Assembly (NCBI GenBank): GCA_040143965.1
Contig: JASJQH010006876.1
Span: forward strand, 28,977-92,976
Source: Basidiobolus ranarum
Lineage: Eukaryota > Basidiobolomycota > Basidiobolomycetes > Basidiobolales
DNA: 64,000 nt
Reading direction: 5' to 3'
Below the pieces are notes generated by a model, which saw only the letters and a program-made list of their open reading frames with translations, did not search any database and was not told the origin of the DNA. A program made the translations under genes and the position numbers. Shown here piece after piece: positions 45,504 to 57,191 of the stretch (its first letter is position 1; each line of letters starts with the position of its first letter).

Positions 45504-48500
45504 ATGGTAACATATGTTTACTATACTTACAGCATACCCACATGAAACTAAAACATATGATATCTAGGGGTTCAATACGATTCGTAACTTGGAGGTTACC
45601 CTTCATCGTTGCTTCGACTCTAATATATCAGAATCAGAGCGAAAAGAAGCAGGTAAACTCCATGAAAGTATTTCTAATTAAACATCTAGCACTGATACCT
45701 TGAATATTATACAGAAACCGCGCTTTCTAAACACACCTTTAACCCCAATAAGTTTCATGTTCAATGTACCTTTCTCTTACAACACGCTAGCTCTGATTTG
45801 ACACGTATTCTGGCTTTGTCCTTGTATGAGGTATTGGCTTTCCTTTCCGAATTCTCTAAGCGATTCTTATATTAACCCGGTTACCTAGAATAGTATCCTA
45901 GCCAAGTGGTATAATCTAAAGAACACCGTGAAGAAGGAAATAAGAGATTTCTTCTTTGATTTCCTTGCATCTCAATACAAGAATTTGGTGGCATGCGTAT
46001 CAGAAAGAGTGATCAAGACAATCACGAAAATTGCGCTTCTGGATTGGCCTCACAATTTCCCCGAGATGACAAGAAGAATTACCAAACTAATTACTACTCA
46101 TTCCACCACAATACCAGGCCTTAAGTTATTAGAGAATATCACTACTGAGTTCGCATCAAAGCGCTCTAATACCACAGATAAGCGTAAACAGGAAATTCAA
46201 GAAACGTTCGGTCAAGATACCGGAAGTATAGTTAAGACTTTGGTGAATGTCCTTCGAACAAACTACAAGAATGATTTTTCATCTTCTTCGATTCCCAGGA
46301 AAAGAGCTAGAGAAATATCACCGATAGAAAACTCGTTCGCAGATGTCAACAGTATGCGTTACTTACATATGGCTAACTTATCTTCAAGATTCGTTACTCT
46401 GCGTACTATGGTGAGACAAAACACCTTTTTTGCTAGTAACCAAACCTCTCCAGCTTTAGATAATCATCTTTCCGAGTCATTAATGGTCAGCAATTTTGCT
46501 GATCCAGATAGTGAGAAAGTTTGTAAGTTCTCGCTGAAGGTATTAATTCAGTTAGTGCCTTGGCTCAATAACAAAGATGGGTCCTTGGAAGCTGTGATGC
46601 ATATCGTCCTTAAGTACACTGGCCTTAGTCAGAAGAAAAGTCTGCGCCTTGCCATTCTCGCCATGGAGTGTGTAAATCAGATCATGGAGAGAGGATTTAT
46701 CCCCGAAAATCCTAGGCCAATGATCGGCGCCATGATCAAGTATATCGGTAAAATTGTGGAGCAATTGGGAAATTGGAGCTTGGATACAATGGAGAAGAGC
46801 TTTGTGGTGATGAATGAAATGTATGTATCCTTGTATAAATCACTGGCTTTCTCGAATCTAAAGCTGAGTCGATTCGCTTTGTATGTAGATATCGGGCGAA
46901 ATTCATAGATTTTATCAAATCCTTCCTCGATCATTATTTAACAAAGATGGATAATTTCTCGTGGCTTGGCTTCCAGAACGTAATTGATCATCTCGTCAGA
47001 TATACTTTAATTCAAGTAAAGTTACTCAATGATACATAGCCTATCAAATTGAATATCTCTACTAACATTTAGCTTGATCATAGCCCAAATTTGCTGACAT
47101 GAGTGGTTTTCTTGACATTTGGAGTAAACTTCTTGATGGCTTAAGCGCTAAACCTGACAAAGAAGCACCGCTTCTGCTTGAAGAGCAAGGTCCGGTTAAA
47201 GGGTCAGTATATACGGATCGATTCTGAGGAAAATAGACTATTAACGATATCATCCACCCTACAGAAAGTGCATGGAGTTGCTAAACGGTCTGTTGGGGAA
47301 AGTAAAAGAGCAAGTATCTCTACAAGACGTCTTAGATTTTAATCTGGAGAAATCTGCGGTAAGACTCCGATTTATACCACTAATTCCCTAAGTCACTGGC
47401 CTAACACCCCATTGCTAGGTGATGACAAAGTGCTATGACATCATAGCAAAAGTATCAGCGGTGTTTCCTAATGGGCTCCTAGAAAACTGGGTGAGTACTT
47501 GAGAGCAGATTCTTCACAAATGCTATCTAAACATATTTCCGTCAAGTATTCCACCTTTACTCAACAATTGGATCACTTGGAGAGATTCCATATCGGGGAT
47601 CAACAGCCAGGTTTGTTTACTCGCTTGTCAACCTTTGTTGTGTGTAGAAAATAATCGACTTCATCTACAGAGGGGATCAACAAGATTTCTATCGATGTGA
47701 GAGAGTTTGTGTTCAGCCTTTACATAATTATGAGATGACTAACTTGATATTAGATCTGTGTTTCCTTGAAGATATTCGAGCGAATCTCCGATGTTCTAGT
47801 GAAGAATAGCTATGCATTGCCTTTTGTAGAAAAGATCATTTCAGTGATGAACCAACTCTCCGCGGAGCATCTTTATGAAATGTTACCTCAATTATCCACC
47901 ATGTTAGTTGCAATATTTGGAAATTCCCTGAAAGTACTTTGTTAATGCTATATTCTTTAGAATGACATCTATGTGCTTATCGCTGAAGCAACTTTCAGGA
48001 TGGATGCGCGAATACCAACTAATCAGCTTTGAAGATAATACTCTAATTGATACCTTCAGATATCTCTACTCGGAACTTACTAAAGTTGCTATTGATTTAA
48101 TCAATTCTAATGTTAGTGCTGTACTATTGATCTGAGGTGGTACTAGGTACGAGAGTAAAACTAATGCCATTTGGTAATAGGTGCCCGAAAAGCTTAAGCT
48201 TGAAGCTTCTACTATGCTCCTTTGGATCACTACCGTCCTCCGTTCGGAGGAATTCTTTTCGTTGCCCATTGTAAAGAACTTCCTCGAGTCGCTTACCTCT
48301 CTGTCTGCCAACTGGTCTATTAATGTAAAAGAGATAGTGTACAAAGCTATTTCCAATAGTATGTTGTTGCCCGATACAAATACTCCAGAAGGAGAGCAGG
48401 TTCTCTTTTAGCAAATTATGGCTGTGATATATTTACCTTTCTAATACAGCTTTTGTGATCTGTAGAATTGGGACTCTCGACTTGTTCGGTATTCGAAGTT

Positions 48501-50094
48501 CATGCAAGATTTAATTGAGCCCGCGCTGAAGTTGAAGCCAGCCGACTCGGAAATCGGCCCTGGCAATCGAGAAGTAGATGGTAATTATGTAAATTGATTG
48601 TGTGCTTAATTTCAGATGATTGACATCATCTTAGCTAGGCAATGTATCCTGGATACATACAAAATACTTTCAGGCCTTGTGGAGTCCATACGTACGGAAG
48701 GCTTTAACCCCAAGCGTGTTCTCTTCGAAAGTCTCGGTGCTTTTCTACCGTTGACCATTGAATACCTCGAGTTGTACATGAAGGAATATGGCAAGTGATT
48801 TTTCGTCAATGGCCTATGTTTCATAACAATAACCATCTAATAGATGTGCTACGGGAGATTCTGGGCTTCCTAGTCGCCTTATTTGATTCTCTTACGAAAG
48901 AGATTGGTATGGGCTATGTTGGTGATGTGGCTATCATTCTCTTGGGACCATTCACAAGAGATCAGATGGCAGCCCTATTGATGGACCGCGATAACTATGG
49001 TATTGGAGTTGTCAACATGTAAGGTTTGATAATTGTATGCCGTCATCCTAGATATCACACTAACCTAAGATCCCCAAACAAGGTCTTTGAAGGTATTAAT
49101 CAAAGTAGTGGAAATTTGTGCCAGTAAATCTACCAAGTCCATAATTCCAGCTGTGACAACAATGTGTCTGGAGAAAATGTATCCAGTAATCGTTGCTAGT
49201 CAACAAGTAATAGATATTTAACGGATAATATGAATAGATGCACAACAGTTACTTACAAAATCACATTTAGTATGCGGGCGCCGAATATGTCAAGCCGTAC
49301 TTTTACCAACTGATATTCACGTTGTTGTACGAAAATTTCGGCCTTTTCTTCCCATCGTCCAAACCAAATTGGTTAACCGATTGGAGAAAGAATGAAGGAT
49401 CCATTACTGACGAAAATCTGAAAAAACTCTTTGATGTACGTTTTGATAGGGATTTTACTTGAACCTTCTTATAACATACCATTCGATTATAGGTCATCAT
49501 GCAGTCATTTAACAGCTCCAATCCATATATCATCAATCAAAATATAAGAGCTCTGGAAACACTTAATGAAACACATGGATTATTCAATAAGGTATGTTTC
49601 AATGTAACTGTTACTATATTGACCTAACCCTAACCGCACATGTATCGCATAGGAACTATTCCAAAATGAGTTATTGAAACCATTTTTAAGTACCTTATTC
49701 ACCCTGCTGATGAACAAGCCACAAGAGCATCTGAAGAAGGATATAGTAGAATTGATTTGCAAAATGATTGCTGCAAAGTACGAGATGTTTTCACTTGAGG
49801 TAAGCCGTCAAAACAGCCACGCTTAAAGCTCCATAGTATTCTTACCTCATCACTATGCATACAGTTCCTTCCAGAATTTCTTGCCACAAGAACAGATTTA
49901 AGTCAACATGATCGTGAGAAGTTGCTGAATCTATTTCAAAGAAATCAGGTAAGCTGAAGCCGAATAATTCACCCTTCTAATTCAGATTTCTTACGTCAAT
50001 TTGATTATCGCTTTCGCAGGATTCCAGAGATATTAAGAAATCTCTCTATACGTTTACCCATGATGCAAACTACTACCAGAAACTATTAATCTAA
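45504..50094 (+). CDS. Exportin-6 (XPO6-like karyopherin-beta)
   Basis: 22 exons: 45504-45506, 45568-45652, 45715-45830, 45889-46820, 46889-47015, 47084-47202, 47265-47358, 47419-47490, 47547-47610, 47671-47696, 47754-47902, 47961-48111, 48181-48399, 48466-48580, 48635-48790, 48844-49018, 49083-49206, 49271-49435, 49493-49591, 49653-49799, 49865-49948, 50020-50094. Together they make 1,098 aa, close to human XPO6. The N-terminus (FNTIRNLEVTLHRCFD, then KIALLDWPHNFPEMTRRI) is the Ran-binding importin-beta region. The C-terminal third tracks XPO6: GPFTRDQMAALL, IIPAVTTMCLEKMYPVIVA, RALETLNETHGLFNKELF and FSLEFLPEFLATRTDLS. XPO6 exports profilin-actin from the nucleus. Uncertain points: the ATG-only first exon, the exon 9-10 junction, the exon 14/15 intron (48581-48634), and the GC-AG intron 48791-48843. 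Exportin-4/7 are less likely. Confidence 0.82.
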
Positions 50095-50405
50095 CTCTAA
50101 GCACATTGTAAATACTGCTAATTTGGTATTCGACTGAAATTAGCACTTGTAAATTTGTCTTTTCACTTTTTCGTAATTAGTATACCGTGAGTTTGCCTCA
50201 TCTTAACCCCCCATTTTCACCAACTACTCGCTGAGAACAATCGTTTATTAGTGTATCATACAAATATAGAAATCTAACATCTAGAGTAAGCTTATTTGTG
50301 GAGACCGGTAAAGATTTAATTGGCATCCATCAATTGTATAATGTAATGGTCGAAATGTCTGCTTTCTAAGAATTGATAAACAACCATATATTACATCTCT
50401 TATCT
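50095..50405. other. Tail-to-tail spacer
   Basis: 311 nt between convergent XPO6 and RNase H2A stop codons. No element was recognised. Confidence 0.35.
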
Positions 50406-51725
50406 TCAAAAATCACTAACAACCTGAAGATTTCGGTTTTTAAAGTAGTCACTACGCTCATCTGTCTTTGAATTGAACATTTTAACCAACGAATTTTGAT
50501 TCTCCTCATCGCTTTCCCTGTAGTTATGAATGTTAGTCAAGTTGAATACGATCATCCATCTAATTGGCAAACATCATACCAAGTAACTTTCACTCCTTGA
50601 GCATCAAGCAAACGACTGCAAGTAGACCAACTAAAGCGAATGATATTGGGATAACCAAAGACCGGATCTAGATTACTTTGAAGCCAAGCAACAGTTTTTG
50701 GATCTTCATAGATATTCAAGAGTGAGGAATCGAACTGAGTATTAGTTCTTAATAATACATAGAGTACCTGATGGATATCCAGAGCCGAATTCTCTAGACA
50801 CCTCTTCCACACCACTTTCAGCAAATACCCAGTCTTTTAGAACATGATCACGGGTAACCTAAAGATTTAAAATGTGAGGTGTTGTACAAATCAATCGTTT
50901 GAATTAATGAAGGTATTACCTTGGCACATATACTAGCAGCACTAACAATCGGATACAAACTATCTGCTTTTTTAGCAACAGTTATTTGAATGGCCGGGAA
51001 TATGCCTTGCAATTTACGTTGATATGTATCGGGTGGACCAACTGTATCAATATATACCTACAGTAATTGAGCTTTGGCTATTTTTTAACCAGTAACTGCT
51101 ACAAAATTCTTTACCTCTGTTACATTAACTCCACTCTTTAATGTATCTCTAATAAGTTGGATGGTAGTATCATGAGCTTGCGAGTTCAAATTGTATTTAC
51201 TCCTGTAATAAAAGTTTTAGGTACGGGTAAACTGAGGGGAGAATCTTGACGAAAGAAGTACCTTCCAAGCATTCCCTGAGAAATGTCTTGGGGTGAAAGA
51301 ACTCTAACACTCCAACCAATAAAATCAGTACTTTCGTTTATGATAGCTAAATGTTCTTCACGTTGCTCTTCCGCTAGTGTTTTAGAATCTAAAATATTCC
51401 ATTGTTTGAGTAAATGGAGAACTTGACCGATATCAAATTATTCAACATACCAGCGAAGCCAATTTCTTTTAATTTTTCTTTTAGCGATAAAGGACAGTAA
51501 CAAATACCATAAACCATAGGGCCTACAATGAATTCGAAAAAATATTTATCAATTGGTTAAAATAAAACCCCCGTTACGCTCGAAAATCACAATACCTAAT
51601 ACTGGCCCTCTTCCAGCTTCATCAACCCCTAATATGCAAGGAAGCTTAGGGTCTTGTTGGACGAGTGTGGGGAGAGGAGTGGCGTAAGTATATGACTTCA
51701 GTAGTGGACCGCTTGGAAGTGACAT
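50406..51725 (-). CDS. Ribonuclease H2 catalytic subunit A
   Basis: Eight exons: 51725-51596, 51522-51451, 51388-51262, 51202-51115, 51057-50920, 50858-50768, 50703-50580, 50517-50406 (293 aa, as in other eukaryotes). The catalytic set is complete: [18 protein letters not shown] (D35, E36), [26 protein letters not shown] and [16 protein letters not shown] with the remaining metal-binding Asp residues. It continues with [25 protein letters not shown] and [14 protein letters not shown]. RNase H2 cuts RNA in RNA:DNA hybrids and removes single ribonucleotides from DNA together with subunits B and C, which are not here. The frame runs on upstream without an ATG, so 51725 is the start. It is divergent from BIO2. 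Confidence 0.95.
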
Positions 51726-52463
51726 ATCAGATTGGTAGAGGAATACGAAAAATTCGACAAGTGAGAATACAACGATAACATTCACAAAAAAAGGCAGTCA
51801 TAACCAAAACAAATATAGCTGAAGAATGGGATGTAAATAATCAATCCGAGATTTTGAAAATGTACCCAATTTTCAGATATTTTGACCATCTTTAAGCCAT
51901 CTGTTCATCAAAATAGTTAACACAGAAATTGAAATATATGTAGTACAAGCATGTAGCCCAGTCTCACTTCCAGCCACTCGAATTTGAAACCGGCCTGTCA
52001 TTTGATTGTGGGAAAATTCCCAAGATAAGTTTAACCGCTTAGTCTGTATTATATTCTAGATGCCTACCTAATGTGTCAACTAGTTCACTTTACTCTGGAA
52101 TATAACAGTCTACAATCACAGTTGTATCAGATATGCGGATATTGTAGACAGTTGTCATGATAAAAGGTACATTTTGCTCTGTTAGGAAATGATTAAGAAA
52201 ATATATCATTTTATGATAATGTGGTTATATCGGATTGGATATCTGTCAGATAAGCTATAGCTCCGGGAGGACCACAGCCACCAGATACCTACCAGAACAC
52301 ATCACGTGTATACGTACCACACCATCCATCCCGAGCTCTAAAAAATGTTGGGCCCCAAAGTATTGAGAATTTATGGTATGTCTAAATAGTCGATACAGAC
52401 TTTATACTTCTTTATCTATCTCTCTCTTGACTATTACTCTGGTCTTAAAATAGAAATACCCAA
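51726..52463. promoter_or_regulatory. Divergent upstream region RNase H2A / BIO2, with possible 5' UTR intron and uORF
   Basis: 738 nt between head-to-head start codons. On the BIO2 side an ATG at 52347 is followed by GTATGT at 52378 and a TAG acceptor at 52451-52453. Splicing would create a short upstream frame that overlaps the BIO2 start out of frame. No other element was recognised. Confidence 0.4.
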
Positions 52464-53984
52464 ATGCATTCTCTCGCTGCTCTTCGTGTATTAGCCAAGC
52501 CTGCTGGCCAATTGTTTGTTGGTAGAGGCATGCCAATTCGCACTTTGTCAAACTCCGCTTTCAGAGGGTTTGCTACTGTAGAGAGCAAAAAGACTGAGGA
52601 TAGTCAACAGGCAAAGAGTGGCTTGTCAGCAGCTGCTATCCATTCTAGTGGCCCACTCCGTAACGACTGGACTAGAGAAGAGATTCAATCCATCTATGAT
52701 TCTCCCTTTTTAGATCTTCTCTTCCATGCGGTACTTGTTATTTTATGAATCCATTTGGTATATAGTCACTAAAGCAAGTTTAAACTTATAGGCTAAAGTT
52801 CACCGTGAGAACTTTAACCCCCGGGAAGTACAGCAATGTACTTTGTTGAGTATTAAAACAGGTGGTTGTAGTGAAGACTGTGCTTACTGCCCTCAATCTT
52901 CTCGCCATACTACTGAGGTCGAGGCATCAAAGATGTTGGAGCGTGACATAGTGCTTGAAGCTGCTCGTAAGGCTAAGGATGCTGGAAGTACCCGCTTTTG
53001 TATGGGTGCTGCTTGGAGAGAGGTTGGTGGTAAAAAAAGTAACTTTAAGAATGTCTTGAATTACGTCACAGAAATCAGGTATGTAAATAATTTTGACTGT
53101 AGCATAATAAGCATCGTTCTAACCTCTAACCAATTTTTGCAGAGGAATGGGTATGGAGGTATGCTGTACTCTGGGCATGTTGGATGAATCTCAAGCCAAG
53201 GCTTTGAAAAATGCTGGACTTACTGCTTATAATCATAACCTTGATACATCAAGAGAATATTATTCTAAGGTATTGTTATCGTTACGTCTAGATATATCTC
53301 GCATGTTAAACTAAAATTAAATCTTAAATCTAGATTATTACAACTCGTACTTATGACGAACGTCTTGAAACCATTGCTCGTGCTCGTGAAGCTGGTATTT
53401 CTGTTTGCTCAGGTGGTATCATTGGACTTGGTGAGACAGAGGAAGATAGAGTTGGCCTACTCACTACCTTATCTACTCTTCCTGCCCATCCTGAAAGTGT
53501 TCCTGTCAACGCTCTTCTCGCTGTTAAAGGAACTCCTTTAGAAAACCAAGAGGTACATTTACGAAGTCTTTTGAATTCAATATCCTTTATCTAACGCTTA
53601 TCTCTATCTAGCCTGTTAATGTATGGGATATGGTTAGAATGATCTCTACCGCTAGAATTATTATGCCTAAGTCTATGGTTCGCTTATCTGCAGGCAGAGT
53701 TCGCTTCTCCCAACCTGAACAAGCCCTCTGCTTCTTTGCTGGTGCCAATTCCATTTTCACTGGTGATAAATTATTGACCACTCCTAACAACGAATTCACT
53801 GACGATCAACTTATGTTCCAAACCTTAGGCAAGTTATAATTTATTTTCATTAACTCCATCATTATGTTTTACTCATACCCTCAAAGGCCTTGTTCCTAAG
53901 CCCCCCAAATTTGAACAAAGCTCTTGCAGTGGAGGATGCAGCCACTCTGATGCCGAGCCAAAGCACGCGGACGCTGCCAATTAA
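52464..53984 (+). CDS. BIO2: Biotin synthase (mitochondrial, radical SAM)
   Basis: Six exons: 52464-52730, 52792-53078, 53143-53269, 53334-53552, 53612-53828, 53887-53984 (404 aa). The first 70 residues are Ala/Ser/Arg-rich, a mitochondrial leader. The radical-SAM [4Fe-4S] motif is CSEDCAYC (C115, C119, C122). Other signatures include [44 protein letters not shown], and the Arg of RLSAGR that, with Cys ligands, holds the [2Fe-2S] cluster serving as sulfur donor. The enzyme inserts sulfur into dethiobiotin, the last step of biotin synthesis. The last intron (53829-53886) must be GC-AG: this gives [13 protein letters not shown] and ends with SSCSGGCSH, whereas a GT donor shifts the frame. BIO3-BIO1 lies 6 kb downstream on the same strand. 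AATAAA lies at 54204-54209. Confidence 0.96.
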
Positions 53985-54762
53985 ATACCCAAGTAAAAGC
54001 GCATATGTACACATCATTCATCTATTTTCACGCTGGGTCTGGTCCAAAAACATCACCTTTGCATCATCAGTACACTAGACAACAATATTCAATATCGAAT
54101 ACCCCGACCTTTATTTATTTCTTGATTTTAGTTAAGCGATTTATAAACAACGATCTAGTTATTGCAAAACCCGTTCGCTACGTTAAAAATAGCTTATTAA
54201 ATGAATAAAATGATATATGAATATACATCGTTGACATTTCATCACCTTGGATAGATTTTGTTCCGGTTTTTCAGAATCTATGAATATTCTGTTCTACGAC
54301 TTGTAGATCGTCATTTTGCATGTAATAGAATGCCGGTTCTGGTGGGAGTTCAAGTTTTCCTCTCTTTGGATGCGTTAACTGGGTTCCTCCCATTTCTATA
54401 ACATTTTTCTACATGCCTTTGCTCCAAATAAAGTTTAATTAAAATCGAGGCAATCCGCAAATGATACTATATTAGGAGCTTCATCTTGCTAGCGTGTCCT
54501 CGACCAGAGGAAATATTCACTTGGGACAGCTTTCGCGTAACCATGGTGGGATGTTTGAAGGAAAATCTGCACCCCACATTGATCGCTATTAAATAGTGAC
54601 GTTGTTGGATTACATGTAGGATGTTGCTGGAGTAAAGAATTCACATGAATTAATAATGATGATTGGAGTATTGTTGATATAAGAACCATTGTTTAAACTC
54701 CAATAAGCCGCTGTTTTAATGACATTGATTATACCATTATGAAACCTCGGTAAATATCGACA
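53985..54762. other. Spacer between BIO2 and the amidohydrolase
   Basis: 780 nt with the BIO2 polyadenylation signal and the presumptive promoter of the amidohydrolase gene. Small frames here carry no recognisable domains. Confidence 0.4.
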
Positions 54763-56145
54763 ATGTTCGAAATCTATTTAAGTTCTCTTCTTGCGTCGAG
54801 TTTCTTCAGAGGTACTACTGATATGGTCAATTTGAAAAATACCAACCTTCTGCTTTTGGCCTGCCTTGTGGTGTGTGCTTCCAGTGAGAGAACACAGGCT
54901 TCTATAAACCTTCCTAGGGCTCTCCATTCCAAGTCCAAGGTGTGCAAAAGTACCCTTATTACCAATGGAAACCTCATAGATACCAAAACCAAGAAAACTC
55001 AACTTTCTGACATCCTTGTCAGGGATGGACGCATAGTAGCCATTAAAAAAGCTGGTACTATTTCAAATCATTTGGCCGCTGAAGTTGTAAATGCCAAGGG
55101 TTTGTACGTTACGCCTGGTCTTGTTGACCTTCACACCCATATTTACTGGGGAGCAACCTATTGGGGAATTGAAGCGGATCCTGTAGCTGCCCGTAGTGGT
55201 GTAACTACATGGAATGACGCAGGTAGCAGTGGTGCTTATACTTTTCCCGGCCTACGCAAATATGTTATTGATCAAACTCGTGCCAGGGCCTTCGTATTCC
55301 TCAATATCGCCGCTCAAGGGTTAACTTCGCGTACATATGAACTAATCAAAGCCAGTGATGTGGCCGATGTCGAACTTGCTACTTGGACAATTGGTAACAA
55401 TACTGATGTCATCAAAGGGATCAAGGTGCGAATGGACTCGGATGCCACCTCTGGTTCAGGTTTAGAAGGATTGAAACGTGCTCGCCAGGTTGCTGACAAG
55501 ACCAAAGTTCCTATCATGGTTCATGTTGGCCATACTCCCCCAGGGATTGATGATATTGCCGAATATCTTGGTAAGGGAGATATTCTAACCCATTGTTTCA
55601 ATGGACATGAGAATCGTTTAATTGATGAGAATGGCCAGCTGCGACCAGTTGTTCACAAATTGAGAGAGAAAGGAGTTCACTTCGATGTTGGACATGGTGG
55701 AGGTAGTTTTGATTACCTAGTGGCTGAGAAAATGATAGCTGCTGGCTTTTTGCCCGATTCAGTTAGTTCTGATTTACATCAGATCTCCACTCTTGGTAGC
55801 GCCCAAGATCTTCCAACAGTTCTCTCAAAGTTGCTTAACCTTGGAATTCCATTGGAAGAATTGATCGCTAAAGCTACCTTAGTCCCAGCTAGAATTCTTG
55901 GACATCCAGAATTAGGCCGCCTTCAGGTTGGTGGTCCAGCTGATATTGCCATTTTCAAATTAGAAAAAGGACATTTCAATTTCACCGATAATACCGGTAA
56001 TAAACGCAACGGCACAATGAGGATAGTAAATACTCATACATTCAGGGATGGAGTCCCTATGTTACAAGTTGAAGCTGCACCACCTGCTTCTTGGGCTCTT
56101 AGAGATGCAAAGGTGGTTTCTGGAGCTAAGCCTCCCACCATCTAA
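54763..56145 (+). CDS. Secreted amidohydrolase/deacetylase, dihydroorotase-like, bacterial type
   Basis: A single exon, 460 aa from the first ATG. The second Met (54823) begins a clean signal peptide (MVNLKNTNLLLLACLVVCASS), so the real start is probably 54823 (440 aa). The TIM-barrel metal site is complete (numbered from 54763): VDLHTHIYWG (H124, H126), the likely carboxylated lysine in GIKVRM (K221), MVHVGHTPP (H254), LTHCFNGHE (H277) and SSDLHQ (D337). The C-terminal beta-sandwich contains LGRLQVGGPADIAIF. The best match I can recall is the bacterial amidohydrolase/deacetylase family called EF_0837/AHA_3915-type, which acts on N-acyl or amide substrates; it is not a true dihydroorotase. 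The substrate is unknown. The intronless structure and bacterial-like sequence suggest horizontal transfer followed by gain of a secretion leader. AATAAA lies at 56239-56244. Confidence 0.85.
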   Translation: MFEIYLSSLLASSFFRGTTDMVNLKNTNLLLLACLVVCASSERTQASINLPRALHSKSKVCKSTLITNGNLIDTKTKKTQLSDILVRDGRIVAIKKAGTISNHLAAEVVNAKGLYVTPGLVDLHTHIYWGATYWGIEADPVAARSGVTTWNDAGSSGAYTFPGLRKYVIDQTRARAFVFLNIAAQGLTSRTYELIKASDVADVELATWTIGNNTDVIKGIKVRMDSDATSGSGLEGLKRARQVADKTKVPIMVHVGHTPPGIDDIAEYLGKGDILTHCFNGHENRLIDENGQLRPVVHKLREKGVHFDVGHGGGSFDYLVAEKMIAAGFLPDSVSSDLHQISTLGSAQDLPTVLSKLLNLGIPLEELIAKATLVPARILGHPELGRLQVGGPADIAIFKLEKGHFNFTDNTGNKRNGTMRIVNTHTFRDGVPMLQVEAAPPASWALRDAKVVSGAKPPTI

Positions 56146-56338
56146 ATTTTGAATGAACAATACCAAATCTATATACCAAATTAGATAAAGCAGAGTAAAG
56201 ACCAAAAATTCTGACAGTTCTATATATTTTTCTTGTTTAATAAAACCTGATGCTTTTGTTCCATATACAAAGATAAATTCATAAGCATTAATTAGAGACT
56301 CATTCTTTTAGCTTGATAATTACATGATTTGTACAATA

Positions 56339-57078
56339 TCAAAGATAGCCTTTTCCACGACAAACCGGACATATAGAAGGCGCAAATGTGTTTGCTAGAC
56401 TAGATATGATAGGGAGGTGAACGGAAAGAGTATCATTGCCTTGACCTAAACAGATTATTAGTTTGGGCTCGCTTAATTATTTAAAGGCATTCACTTACCT
56501 TTGCATTTGTAACATGGACGACCATTCACAACATAAACTCCAGGTGCAATAGTGACTCCTGGTTGGTATGCTCCTGAGTGAATCAATTGTTGTCCATATG
56601 GGCAATGGGAACAAAGTTTTCCGGGTCGTTTCCAACCTTTATTCCCACAGTGCTTACAAACAAAGTTAAAGTTCATTTGAACGTTAGGTGGAGCCATATA
56701 ACCAACAGGTCGATACTGATTATATCCAGTTACTGGTACTGGCGGTTGTAAAGGTATAGAACCCGGGAAAGCATTGGGTGGTATGTTGGGATTAAGATAA
56801 GGATTTTGTTTTTGGGTATTTGGATTCTGACTTGGGTTATAATATGAAGAGTTTGAAGGACCAGGTTGGTAATATTGTGAGTAATTTTGTGCTGGAGCGT
56901 GTTGATTTTGAGTGTTGTGTTGATATGGGTTTCCATTAGGTGATTGTTGCTGGGGAGTATATGCGCTTTGACTGGTACCTGCTGCAGGATATTCTGGATA
57001 AGGCGTATATGGAGGAGGAGCCTCCGTGGGTGGGACCTCATCGTTCATATTTTGTGAAAGCCCGTTGTTTGGATTCAT
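56339..57078 (-). CDS. HUA1-like protein with PPxY motif and DnaJ-type zinc-finger cysteines
   Basis: Exons 57078-56499 and 56445-56339 give 228 aa. Residues 1-135 are Pro/Gln/Asn/Tyr-rich and begin with EAPPPYTPYPEYP; the PPPY is a ligand for Rsp5/Nedd4-type WW domains. The second half has paired cysteine knuckles: CKHCGNKGWKRPGKLCSHC, then CYKCKGQG (completed across the splice) and CPVCRGKGYL at the very end. These CxxC/CxxCxGxG units match yeast Hua1, a cytoplasmic protein linked to actin patches and ubiquitin ligase adaptors. Without the second exon the last zinc unit would be lost, so the intron is well supported. Divergent start 113 nt from the next small gene. Confidence 0.75.
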
Positions 57079-57191
57079 ATTTTAGAATGGATAGAGTTGT
57101 CTTTTCAGTTCGAACAGTTTGGTTTTATTCATATTCCTCAACTCTGATCTGGAACTACTAAATAGAACATGCCAAGACTTGAAATTCTAAA

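Noticed and set aside
49622-49636. Telomere-like CCTAACCCTAAC
   Set aside because: It lies inside an XPO6 intron just before the acceptor; it is better explained as one or two CTAAC branch sites. There is no longer array.
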